NCBI GenBank assembly: GCA_947632525.1
Contig: CANRPQ010000005.1
Location: forward strand, 1 to 29,750
Source of the DNA: an uncultured Clostridia bacterium
GTDB taxonomy: Bacteria > Bacillota > Clostridia > TANB77 > CAG-508
Direction of reading: 5' to 3'
Length of the DNA stretch: 29,750 nucleotides
Shown here: in pieces, positions 22,960-29,750 of the stretch
How positions within the stretch are numbered: the first letter of the stretch is position 1
Layout of the letters: every line of letters begins with the position of its first letter
The notes under the pieces: model-generated
The model's database searches: none
What the model saw: the letters and a program-made list of their open reading frames with translations, nothing else
What the model was told of the DNA's origin: nothing
Made by a program: the position numbers and the translations under genes

Positions 22960-24225
22960 ATGAAGGTAGGTTTTATCTCACTAGGGTGTAATAAAAATCT
23001 TGTAGATACAGAAAAAATGATTGCAATATTTAAAAAACAGGGGCATGAAATAGTAAATAATGCAAAAGATGCTGAAATTATTGTGATAAATACTTGTGGA
23101 TTTATTGAGTCTGCAAAACAAGAGGCAATTAATACAATACTAGAAATGGCACAATATAAAAAGAACAACTGCAAATACTTAATTGCAACAGGCTGCCTGG
23201 TTGAAAGATATAAAGAAGAACTAGAAAAAATACTTCCAGAAGTAGACTTATATATAAAATATAGTGAATATAAAAAAATATTGGATGAAAACTTTGATGA
23301 ATTAATAGATAGAATAGTTACTACTGGAAATAATTATGCATATTTAAAAGTTGCAGACGGTTGTAGTAATTATTGTACATATTGCGCAATTCCAGGTATT
23401 AGAGGACCTATTAAAAGTAGAACAATAGAAAGTATATTAGAAGAGGCTAATGAATTAGTAAAAAAAGGCTATAGAGAATTTATTGTAACAGCTCAAGACA
23501 CAACTAAATATGGTACTGACAATTATGGAAAACCAATGCTACCAGAACTATTAGAAAAACTTTGTGAAATTCCACAAATTAAATGGATTAGATTTTTATA
23601 TGCATATCCAGAAACAATTACAGATGAATTAATTGATACAATAAAAAAGCATCCTAAAATTTGTCCATATTTTGATATACCAATACAACACATATCAGAT
23701 ACAGTTTTAAAAAGAATGAACCGCCATAGTAATGGGCAAAGTATTAGAAACTTAATAGACAAATTAAGAAAACAAATTCCTAATGTTGTTATAAGAACTA
23801 CTGTTATGGTAGGGTTCCCAGGAGAAACTAACGAAGAATTTCAAGAATTATATAATTTTTTAGAAGAAGCTAAATTTGATAAACTAGGGGCTTTCATGTA
23901 TTCTAAAGAAGAAGGAACGCCAGCAGAAAAAATGAAAAATCAAGTTCATCCACAAACAAAGAAAAGCAGATATAACAAAATTATGAAACTACAACAAAAA
24001 ATATCTAGGGAAAATTTAGAACAAAAAATAGGAAACATATATGAAATATTAATAGAAGGAAGCACAAAAAATGCCAATTATTACATTGGCAGAAGTTATA
24101 TGGATACTCCGGAAATTGATGGAGTAGTATATATTGAAAATACAAAGCCACTAAAAATAGGAAGCTTTGTAAAGTGCAAAATTACTGAAGTAAGAGACTA
24201 CGACTTGATAGGAAAAATAATATAA
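22960..24225 (+). CDS. rimO: RimO, ribosomal protein S12 methylthiotransferase
   Basis: A 421-residue radical-SAM methylthiotransferase. N-terminal MTTase domain cysteines: C10 (ISLGCNKN), C46 (NTCGF) and C79 (ATGCL). Radical-SAM CxxxCxxC at C135, C139, C142 (DGCSNYCTYCAIPGIRGPIK). The C-terminal TRAM domain spans about 365-421. It adds a methylthio group to an aspartate of ribosomal protein S12. RimO rather than MiaB is indicated by the IPGIRGPIKSR segment and VDTEKM. It ends two bases from the convergent next gene, with no terminator between. Confidence 0.94.
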   Translation: MKVGFISLGCNKNLVDTEKMIAIFKKQGHEIVNNAKDAEIIVINTCGFIESAKQEAINTILEMAQYKKNNCKYLIATGCLVERYKEELEKILPEVDLYIKYSEYKKILDENFDELIDRIVTTGNNYAYLKVADGCSNYCTYCAIPGIRGPIKSRTIESILEEANELVKKGYREFIVTAQDTTKYGTDNYGKPMLPELLEKLCEIPQIKWIRFLYAYPETITDELIDTIKKHPKICPYFDIPIQHISDTVLKRMNRHSNGQSIRNLIDKLRKQIPNVVIRTTVMVGFPGETNEEFQELYNFLEEAKFDKLGAFMYSKEEGTPAEKMKNQVHPQTKKSRYNKIMKLQQKISRENLEQKIGNIYEILIEGSTKNANYYIGRSYMDTPEIDGVVYIENTKPLKIGSFVKCKITEVRDYDLIGKII

Positions 24226-24227
24226 AT

Positions 24228-25007
24228 TTAATATTCATAATAATATCCGTCGTAAATACTTTTACCAGTCTCTGTATTTTCTAAAGGTATATTAATACTA
24301 ACAGGACAACTATGATTCTGATTACTTATATCAACAATATGTAAAGTAAATGAAATGGTATTTTTTAAAGAGGAAAGGGTAACTTTTCCTCTTTTTAATA
24401 AACTTCCGTCGAAAATAAGAGGATTATCAATGTCTGTAATAGAACAGTTTTCCTTTAAATTATAATTCAAATAACGAAGAACAATTGGATTTGATAAATT
24501 AACATCAATTCTCTCTGGAATTGTTGCTGTAATAGAAGAATAATCTTGTGTTTCAATAGGAGATTTGCCAAAATCATCAGTAGATAAATATGAAACACCT
24601 AAATTAGAAAATTCATTATTTGAAAAAGAAATATTATCAATATACATACTAGATATATTCAAATCATTAGTATTTAAATAAAGGGCAATATCAGTATATT
24701 GACTTAAGTTTATATTCCAACTACCTTGTGCTTGACCATTATTAGTTCCAAAAGCACTACTATAATAAGCAATTTTATTAATAGAAACTGACGAAGTACT
24801 TTTACTATTAATAATATCCTTTTCTAAACTAGTTTTATTTATAAAAGGTGCTAAAGCTATATATCCTAATATAGCAATAACAATAATAGCAAGTACAATA
24901 AGAACAAATTGTACCCAGCTATTTTTAAAAGAATTTGACTTATTCAAACTAATTTTAATATTCTTATCTTTTTTACTTTTACGACTTTTTTCATCTTTTG
25001 ATTTCAT
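24228..25007 (-). CDS. Hypothetical membrane-anchored protein, 259 aa
   Basis: A very basic N-terminus (about 1-30, rich in Lys/Ser) precedes one membrane helix (about 31-55, VQFVLIVLAIIVIAILGYIAL), then an external, Ser/Asn-rich, beta-type region of about 200 residues. It looks like a type II membrane protein with a beta-sandwich outside the cell; no known catalytic motif is visible. GGAGAG stands just upstream of ATG. It converges on rimO. Family not recognised. Confidence 0.75.
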   Translation of the reverse strand: MKSKDEKSRKSKKDKNIKISLNKSNSFKNSWVQFVLIVLAIIVIAILGYIALAPFINKTSLEKDIINSKSTSSVSINKIAYYSSAFGTNNGQAQGSWNINLSQYTDIALYLNTNDLNISSMYIDNISFSNNEFSNLGVSYLSTDDFGKSPIETQDYSSITATIPERIDVNLSNPIVLRYLNYNLKENCSITDIDNPLIFDGSLLKRGKVTLSSLKNTISFTLHIVDISNQNHSCPVSINIPLENTETGKSIYDGYYYEY

Positions 25008-25220
25008 ATACTCTCCATAAAATATTAATTATTAAATTACCATATCATAAATAACAAGAAAAAGCAAATTTAAAAAATGAAGAATAAAAATGAAAATAAT
25101 GAAGAAAATAAACAAGAAAGCCAAAAAACAAGTTTAAAAGCTGTTAAAAAGAAATTTAGAAGTTGCAACAAAAATAAATATATGCTAAGATATATTTACA
25201 ATTAAATATGATATAAATTT

Positions 25221-25406
25221 TCCCTGCATAGTGCGTGTAGACTGGAATTTTAGAACCAACAAACAATAAACGGGAGTCCGCCTTTGAATGTGGCGTGTAA
25301 GCTTACATTATTATAGTAAGAAACCCAGGAGCATTCAACAAGACACCCACCTGTGAAAGCAGGTCCTTAAAATTTCACTCACCTTACGGCTAAGGCGGGG
25401 CTTTTT
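25221..25406 (+). ncRNA. ssrS: Structured RNA, probable 6S RNA
   Basis: About 185 nt in a gap without genes, from an extended -10 element (TG-A-TATAAA, 25209-25217) to a T5 run. Pairings read: CCCTGC (25222-25227) with GCGGGG (25395-25400), AGTG (25230-25233) with CACT (25376-25379), AATTTTA (25246-25252) with TAAAATT (25368-25374), a large two-sided internal loop, then GAATG (25286-25290) with CATTC (25332-25336) and a terminal CTTAC/GTAAG hairpin. ACCTG/CAGGT in the 3' loop strand and CCTTA/TAAGG near the end add small hairpins. A closing stem, central bubble and terminal stem is the 6S RNA plan, which holds RNA polymerase. No T-box or other riboswitch signature is present. Confidence 0.65.
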
Positions 25407-25458
25407 GTGCTTATTTTTAATAAGTATTTCAAATATTATGCAGTAATGTACTGGTATA

Positions 25459-25532
25459 ATTAATAATAAATATCATATTGTGCTATAAATCCATACGTGA
25501 TATAATACAAACGAAAATGGAGAAGAAAAATG
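25459..25532 (+). repeat. 75-bp direct repeat, copy A (promoter and ribosome binding site)
   Basis: It matches 26097-26171 except for a 1-base indel in an A run and two adjacent substitutions. It includes TTGTGC-17-TATAAT (-35 at about 25478-25483, -10 at 25501-25506), GGAGAA and an ATG. In this copy the ATG opens only a five-codon frame. Confidence 0.92.
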
Positions 25533-25821
25533 TTATGTTTTAATTGATTTGAAAATGGGAAATTTGAAGCCAGAAAATTTTGGGCAAATGAATATGTATT
25601 TGAATTACTATGAAGAAGAAATAAACGAAGAAGGAGATAATAAACCAATAGGCATTATACTTTGTGCTGATAAAGACAATGTAGTTGCAGAGTATAGTAT
25701 TGGTGGAATGAATAATAATTTGTTTGCTTCTAATTATACATATTATATACCAAAACAAGAAGAACTAATTGCTCAAGTAGAACAAGTTATACGAGAAAAT
25801 GAAGAAGAAACAAAAAAATAA
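25533..25821 (+). pseudogene. C-terminal remnant of a DUF1016/YhcG-type PDDEXK nuclease
   Basis: The open frame reads KCYVLIDLKMGNLKPENFGQ then MNMYLNYYEEEINEEGDNKP and IGIILCADKDNVVAEYSIGG, which matches the conserved catalytic C-terminal domain of DUF1016 (YhcG) proteins. The IDLK fits the D/E-x-K of PDDEXK nucleases. Full proteins are about 340-370 residues; only about 97 remain. The same frame continues into copy A of the repeat. The only starts, TTG 25549 and ATG 25555, lack a ribosome binding site, so it is probably not translated. Confidence 0.8.
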
Positions 25822-25838
25822 GATTTATATTAAATTAT

Positions 25839-25850
25839 CCAGACGTCTGG
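25839..25850. other. 12-bp perfect palindrome CCAGACGTCTGG
   Basis: Stands 15 bp before a second hairpin made of the same half-sites. No T run follows this copy. Confidence 0.85.
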
Positions 25851-25860
25851 ACGATTAGAG

Positions 25861-25886
25861 AAATTCCAGACACGTCTGGAATTTTT
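25861..25886 (+). terminator. Hairpin AAATTCCAGAC-AC-GTCTGGAATTT, likely terminator
   Basis: An 11-bp perfect inverted repeat with an AC centre and a short T run, 40 bp after the nuclease remnant stop. It could act as a terminator or, with the palindrome before it, as a regulator site. Confidence 0.65.
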
Positions 25887-26096
25887 ATAAATGTTTTATT
25901 AAAATTAAAAAATTTCGCTTTGAGTTTAAAAAATTAAAATCAAGGCGATTTTATGGAAATTTTTTATCTACAACATTAAGATATAAAATAATACTATCTT
26001 AACACTCAAAATTGAAATAAAGGCAATGTGGAGCAAAATAATTTAGGAGAAAGAATGGGATTTAGAAAGATAATCTGAACTAAAATAATTTTAAAA
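25887..26096. other. AT-rich non-coding stretch with inverted repeats
   Basis: No frame with a plausible start is seen. Two inverted repeats stand out: TCGCTTTGA (25915-25923) with TCAAGGCGA (25940-25948), and TTAAGATA (25976-25983) with TATCTTAA (25995-26002). The remainder is plain AT-rich sequence up to copy B. Confidence 0.6.
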
Positions 26097-26171
26097 ATTA
26101 ATAATAAAATATCATATTGTGCTATAACCCCATACGTGATATAATACAAACGAAAATGGAGAAGAAAAATG
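26097..26171 (+). repeat. 75-bp direct repeat, copy B (prmC promoter and start)
   Basis: The second copy runs through the prmC start codon. The shared segment is about 72 of 75 positions identical to copy A. Confidence 0.92.
26117..26145 (+). promoter_or_regulatory. Promoter of prmC
   Basis: TTGTGC (26117-26122), 17 bp, TATAAT (26140-26145) with an upstream TG. Identical boxes occur in copy A. Confidence 0.8.
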
Positions 26172-27116
26172 AATCAAAATCAATTATTAGAAATAGGAAA
26201 AAAATTACTAAAAGAAAAAAATATAGATGAAGCTGAATTAAAAGCAAAAAAAATATTGGAATTTGTTTTAAAACAGTCAAGAAGTGAATTCATTAGAAAT
26301 TCATTAATGGAAGTTTCAAACTCTAACAAAGAAGAATATGAAAAAATGCTAGAGCAAATCATCCAAGGAAAGCCATTGCAATATATCACAAATCATCAAG
26401 AATTTATGGGACTAGACTTTTATGTTGATGAAAATGTTTTAATTCCACAACCTGATACAGAAATCATAATAGAAGAGACAATAAAGATTATTAAGCAAAT
26501 TATAAAAAATGAAGTGAAATATAAAAAAGTAAAAAATAGCAAAAATAAAATAAAAATATTAGATTTATGTACTGGTAGCGGAGCTATTGCAGTTTCTATT
26601 GCAAAATATATACAAGAAGAATTAGACAAACTACAAACAAAAGAATTAAAATATGAGAAAGAAGAAATTCAAATAATAGGTAGCGATATTAGTGATAAAG
26701 CACTAAAAATTGCTGAAAAAAATGCTATAAATAATAGTGTTATGGTTCAATATATAAAATCAGATATGTTTAAAGAGCTTTCTAATTACAAATTTGATGT
26801 TATTGTGTCAAACCCACCATATATTGAAACGGAAGTTATTAAAACCCTAAGTAAAGAAGTACAAAATGAACCAATAATAGCCTTGAATGGTGGAGAAGAT
26901 GGACTTGACTTTTATAGAACAATTTTAATTAATTCAGCTAATTATTTAGAAGAAAATGGCTATGTATTATTTGAAATTGGATATAATCAAGGCAAAAAAA
27001 TTTCAGATCTATGGAAAACTTTAAAAGATGAAAACAAATGTAATTTAGATATTATAACAAAAGAGCCAATCAAAGACTTAGCTGGAAATAATCGTGTAAT
27101 TATATTAAAAAGATAA
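26169..27116 (+). CDS. prmC: PrmC/HemK, release factor glutamine methyltransferase
   Basis: A 315-residue protein that methylates the GGQ glutamine of release factors RF1 and RF2. The N-terminal helical domain (about 1-80) ends with LQYITNHQEFMGLDFYV. The SAM-binding domain has LDLCTGSGAIAVSIA and the substrate loop NPPY at 215-218 (VSNPPYIET). An insert of lysine-rich sequence near 115-135 is slightly longer than usual. GGAGAA stands just before the ATG. prfA, often its neighbour, is absent. Followed by whiA after 34 bp, so prmC-whiA may be one transcript. Confidence 0.95.
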   Translation: MNQNQLLEIGKKLLKEKNIDEAELKAKKILEFVLKQSRSEFIRNSLMEVSNSNKEEYEKMLEQIIQGKPLQYITNHQEFMGLDFYVDENVLIPQPDTEIIIEETIKIIKQIIKNEVKYKKVKNSKNKIKILDLCTGSGAIAVSIAKYIQEELDKLQTKELKYEKEEIQIIGSDISDKALKIAEKNAINNSVMVQYIKSDMFKELSNYKFDVIVSNPPYIETEVIKTLSKEVQNEPIIALNGGEDGLDFYRTILINSANYLEENGYVLFEIGYNQGKKISDLWKTLKDENKCNLDIITKEPIKDLAGNNRVIILKR

Positions 27117-27150
27117 ATTTAGCATTAAAAAATTAAAGAGGGAGAAAAGA

Positions 27151-28068
27151 ATGTCTTTTTCAAGTGAAGTAAAAGAAGAATTAAGTAAATTATCAAACTT
27201 ATCAAACAAAGAAGTAGTAAAATATGAATTTCTGGGATATTTATCAACAGACCATGTATTAATTGAAGAAGAAAAGAAAAAAAGAAAACTAAAATTTTCA
27301 ACTGAAAATGAGTATAACATTAATAGATTCGGAAAATTACTAAACAATTTAGGATTAACAGAATATGAAATTCAAATAATAGGAAAATCGTATTCAATTA
27401 CTGTGCCAATGCCAGAATTAGAAGAAATAGTATATGAAACAAATCAAGTTAGTGTTAATAATAGAAAAATAAAAGAAGTAATAGAAAAGCAAGAAATATT
27501 ACAAAAAGCTTTTATTAGAGGGGCATTTTTAGGAAGCGGTTCAATGACTAATCCTAAAAATAGTTATCATTTAGAGATTGCTATAAAAAAATTAGAAATA
27601 GCAGAATATATATTATCTATTTTATCAGAATATGATATTTCTTTAAAACAAACAGAAAAAAAGCAGTATTATAGTATTTATGCTAAAGAAGGTGAAGAAA
27701 TATCTAAATTTTTGGCATTTGTTGGTGCAAATAATTCTGTGCTAAAATTTGAAGATATTAGAGTATATAGAGAAATCCGTAACAATGTAAATCGTAAAGT
27801 AAATTGCGAAACAGCAAACTTGAACAAAACAATAAATTCTGCATTAAATCAAATAGAGGCAATTAATTATCTAAAAAAGGTTGGAAAATTACAAGAACTA
27901 TCTGAAGGATTACAAGAAATAGCTGAACTTAGAATTTCACATCCTGAATCATCTTTAGCAGAATTAGGAACTATGCTAAAACAGCCAATCGGCAAATCAG
28001 GTGTAAATCATAGATTAAAAACAATTGAAAAAATAGCAGAAGATATTACATCAGGTAGTGAAAATTAA
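27151..28068 (+). CDS. whiA: WhiA, sporulation/cell-division DNA-binding protein
   Basis: A 305-residue WhiA protein. MSFSSEVKEELSKL opens it; the LAGLIDADG-like domain includes RGAFLGSGSMTNPKNSYHLE, and the C-terminal HTH has RISHPESSLAELGTMLKQPI and GKSGVNHRLKTIEKIAE. In Firmicutes WhiA affects cell division and chromosome segregation. The usual neighbours rapZ and yvcK are missing; it follows prmC instead. Good site GGGAGAA before ATG. A terminator lies at the stop codon. Confidence 0.95.
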   Translation: MSFSSEVKEELSKLSNLSNKEVVKYEFLGYLSTDHVLIEEEKKKRKLKFSTENEYNINRFGKLLNNLGLTEYEIQIIGKSYSITVPMPELEEIVYETNQVSVNNRKIKEVIEKQEILQKAFIRGAFLGSGSMTNPKNSYHLEIAIKKLEIAEYILSILSEYDISLKQTEKKQYYSIYAKEGEEISKFLAFVGANNSVLKFEDIRVYREIRNNVNRKVNCETANLNKTINSALNQIEAINYLKKVGKLQELSEGLQEIAELRISHPESSLAELGTMLKQPIGKSGVNHRLKTIEKIAEDITSGSEN

Positions 28069-28103
28069 TGTCAGTTTAAGGAAATCCTTTTACTGGCATT
28101 TTT
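28067..28103 (+). terminator. Intrinsic terminator after whiA
   Basis: AATGTCAGT (28067-28075) with ACTGGCATT (28092-28100), an inner AAGGA/TCCTT hairpin, then TTT. It starts at the stop codon of whiA. Confidence 0.8.
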
Positions 28104-28136
28104 GCAAGTAAATTATTAGAAAGGTAGTAATAAAAG

Positions 28137-29303
28137 ATGAAAGAAATTGGAATATATATACATATACCATTTTGTAAGCAAAAATGTAGCTATTGTGATT
28201 TTTGTTCCTATGAAAATAAAGAAGAGCTTATTCTTAAATACATTAAATGTTTAAAAGCAGAAATAAAAGAGGTAGGACAAGCAAATATAGAAGATTCAAT
28301 ACAAGGAAAAGATAAAAAATTTCTAGTAAAAACTATATATATCGGGGGTGGAACCCCTTCTTTTATTGATAGCGAATATATTTTAGAAATAATGAAAGCT
28401 ATTAAGGATAATTATATAATAGATGAAAAAGCAGAAATTACAATTGAAGTAAACCCTGGAACAGTAAATGTAGAAAAATTACAAAGCTATTTTAATTGTG
28501 GAATTAATAGACTAAGTATAGGATTACAATCTACTTATGATACATTATTAAAGCAGTTAGGTAGAATACATACATATGAAGAATTTATAGATGCATACAA
28601 TTTAGCAAGAAAAATAGGCTTTAAAAATATAAATGTAGATTTAATGTTAGGATTACCAAATCAAACTATAAAAGAAATACAAAATTCGGTACAAGAAGTA
28701 ATAAAACTACAGCCTGAACATATTTCGTTATATTCGCTAATTGTAGAAGAGGGAACAAAGTTAGAAGAACAAATAAAATCAAAAAAATTAATTCTTCCAA
28801 CAGAAGAATTAGAAAGAAAAATGTATTGGAAAACAAAGAAATTATTAGAGCAAAATGGATATACGCATTATGAAATTTCTAACTTTGCTAAATTAGGTTA
28901 TGAATCAAAACATAATATGGATTGTTGGAATCAAAAAGAATATATTGGATTTGGAACTTCTGCACATTCATATACAAATGGAGTACGTTATTCCAATATA
29001 GATGAAATAGAAAAATATATTAAAAACTATGAAAATAATGAACAAGAAAAAAACTTTGTATTTCATGAAAAGCAAAATAAAGAATCTAAGCAAAAGGAAT
29101 TTATGTTATTAGGACTAAGAAAAATACAGGGAATTGATATACAAGAATTTAAAAATAAATTTATTGAAAATCCAATTTATTTATACCATGAAACCTTGGA
29201 AAAATTAACAAAGGAAAAATTAATAGAAGTTGATGAAAATAAAATTAATCTAACTAATAAAGGCCTTGACTTAGCTAATTTAGTTTGGGAAGAGTTTGTA
29301 TAA
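28137..29303 (+). CDS. hemW: HemW, radical-SAM heme chaperone
   Basis: A 388-residue HemW (formerly taken as an oxygen-independent coproporphyrinogen oxidase). The radical-SAM cluster is C13-x3-C17-x2-C20 (IPFCKQKCSYCDFC), with a further Cys at 23. IYIGGGTPSFI, RLSIGLQS, VDLMLGLPNQ and ISLYSLIVEEGT are typical. The C-terminal HemN-type domain has ISNFAKLGYESKHNMDCW and EFMLLGLR. It carries and inserts heme in other bacteria. hrcA, its common downstream partner, is not present here. AAAGG precedes the start. Confidence 0.93.
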   Translation: MKEIGIYIHIPFCKQKCSYCDFCSYENKEELILKYIKCLKAEIKEVGQANIEDSIQGKDKKFLVKTIYIGGGTPSFIDSEYILEIMKAIKDNYIIDEKAEITIEVNPGTVNVEKLQSYFNCGINRLSIGLQSTYDTLLKQLGRIHTYEEFIDAYNLARKIGFKNINVDLMLGLPNQTIKEIQNSVQEVIKLQPEHISLYSLIVEEGTKLEEQIKSKKLILPTEELERKMYWKTKKLLEQNGYTHYEISNFAKLGYESKHNMDCWNQKEYIGFGTSAHSYTNGVRYSNIDEIEKYIKNYENNEQEKNFVFHEKQNKESKQKEFMLLGLRKIQGIDIQEFKNKFIENPIYLYHETLEKLTKEKLIEVDENKINLTNKGLDLANLVWEEFV

Positions 29304-29694
29304 AAAGAAAATACCAATAAAATAAATTACACTCACATTGTTTTTCGCGTTCGCGAAAATAGAAAAAGAAAAAATTTAAAAAAGTACTTGTAAAAAATAA
29401 GTAGTTAATGTAGAATAAAAATGAAATTAGTATAGAAAAGCGAATAAAAGCTTTTATGCACATTGACAAATGAATAAAGATAGTTATTTTGCTATGGTAA
29501 AGATATCAAAAGATTAAAATGTGTATAAAAGTGAATAAAAAAGCAAATACTAAGAACAAAAGAAAAGTAAAAATAAAAATAACAGTAAAAGTAAAAAAGT
29601 TAAAAAAGAAATAAAGAAAGAAACAAAAAAAGAAAAAATAAAATGTAAAAATAAAAGAAAACAAAAGTAAATGCAGAAAGGAGAACATAGGAAT
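29304..29694. other. 391-base intergenic region without a supportable gene
   Basis: Extremely A-rich on the + strand. It holds the CGCG palindrome at 29342-29359, a weak promoter-like pair TTGTAA-17-TAGAAT (29388-29416), an AAAAGC/GCTTTT inverted repeat near 29437-29456 and a Lys-rich 31-codon frame (29519-29614) without a ribosome binding site. AAAGGAG at 29678-29684 serves the next gene. Confidence 0.6.
29342..29359. other. Palindrome TTTTCGCG-TT-CGCGAAAA
   Basis: Eight-base perfect arms around TT, GC-rich in an AT desert 38 bp after hemW. It has no T run downstream on either strand, so it is not a standard terminator. Confidence 0.7.
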
Positions 29695-29750
29695 ATGTTT
29701 AAAGGAGATAAAAAACAAAAGAAACAAACGAGTGGTATCACACTAGTAGC
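29695..29750 (+). CDS. N-terminus of a prepilin-like protein, cut by the window edge
   Basis: ATG 29695 follows AAAGGAG and encodes MFKGDKKQKKQTSGITLVA before the window ends. A basic leader ending SG-ITLVA resembles the type IV prepilin/pseudopilin signal common in Clostridia (GITLxALV...), where a long hydrophobic helix would follow. Identification rests on 18 residues only. Confidence 0.5.
   Translation, partial: MFKGDKKQKKQTSGITLV

Noticed and set aside
25078..25206. 42-codon Lys/Asn-rich frame before the 6S-like RNA
   Set aside because: No ribosome binding site; composition is what AT-rich sequence yields; it runs into the RNA promoter.
29463..29498. Promoter TTGACA with TATGGT upstream of the right-edge gene
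   Set aside because: Spacing is 24 bp, too long for sigmaA; only the -35-like box is good.
29519..29614. 31-codon frame with about half Lys/Arg
   Set aside because: No ribosome binding site and A-rich low complexity; probably chance.
1..29750. CRISPR arrays, tRNA, rRNA or insertion-sequence transposases
   Set aside because: No regularly spaced repeats, no cloverleaf-like sequence with CCA end, and no transposase motifs were found on either strand.

Overview
The window is a very AT-rich chromosomal segment, probably from an anaerobic Firmicute of class Clostridia. The composition, strong Shine-Dalgarno sites, TTGACA/TATAAT promoters and gene content all fit: a CtsR-McsA-McsB-ClpC operon, WhiA, ScpB, DUF4364, a two-OB-fold SSB-like protein and bacterial-type ProS. 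A small Cys-rich protein with a sigmaK-like promoter hints at a spore former, possibly an uncultured gut lineage. That placement is inference; no rRNA or tRNA gene is present.

Layout. 1-2725: the end of a gene (perhaps a MoxR-type ATPase) overlapping a metallopeptidase/VWA protein, then an acyltransferase-3 membrane protein with its own strong promoter. 2815-7544: the heat-shock/protein-quality-control operon ctsR-mcsA-mcsB-clpC behind a perfect CtsR operator. 7573-7922: a strongly expressed-looking structured RNA gene of about 315 nt, a candidate raiA-motif RNA. 8065-13919: mostly single genes (membrane protein, cysteine desulfurase, XRE regulator, two half-size TSUP transporter genes of which the second is frameshifted, several small proteins, an SSB-like protein). 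13953-17280: a tight four-gene operon for a nucleoside deoxyribosyltransferase-like protein, a membrane glycosyltransferase, a P-loop kinase and a PHP phosphoesterase. 17316-20248: a small acidic protein divergent from scpB-proS, ending in an unusual terminator that carries a GC-rich insert. 20269-25007: DUF4364, a membrane J-protein, a CapA-like protein, rimO and an unknown membrane protein. 25221-25406: a second structured RNA, probably 6S RNA. 25459-26171: a 75-bp direct repeat containing a full promoter and ribosome binding site, present twice on either side of a truncated DUF1016/YhcG-type nuclease remnant and several palindromes. 26169-29303: prmC, whiA, hemW. 29304-29750: an AT-rich gap, then the first codons of a prepilin-like protein.

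How the parts fit. CtsR represses its operon, McsA/McsB mark proteins with phosphoarginine and ClpC unfolds them. RimO, PrmC and ProS serve translation. ScpB and WhiA serve chromosome organisation and division, HemW handles heme, and the NifS-type desulfurase supplies sulfur. The parts most worth a second look are the RNA downstream of clpC, the duplicated promoter around the nuclease remnant, the terminator with the GC-rich loop, the four-gene nucleotide/sugar operon, and the altered C-terminal motif of McsB.

Several starts were moved to fit ribosome binding sites: 1646, 8666, 10169(-), 10336, 13171 (TTG), 17549(-), 20799(- GTG), 20952 and 21663. All family names come from reading motifs by eye; no database search was run.
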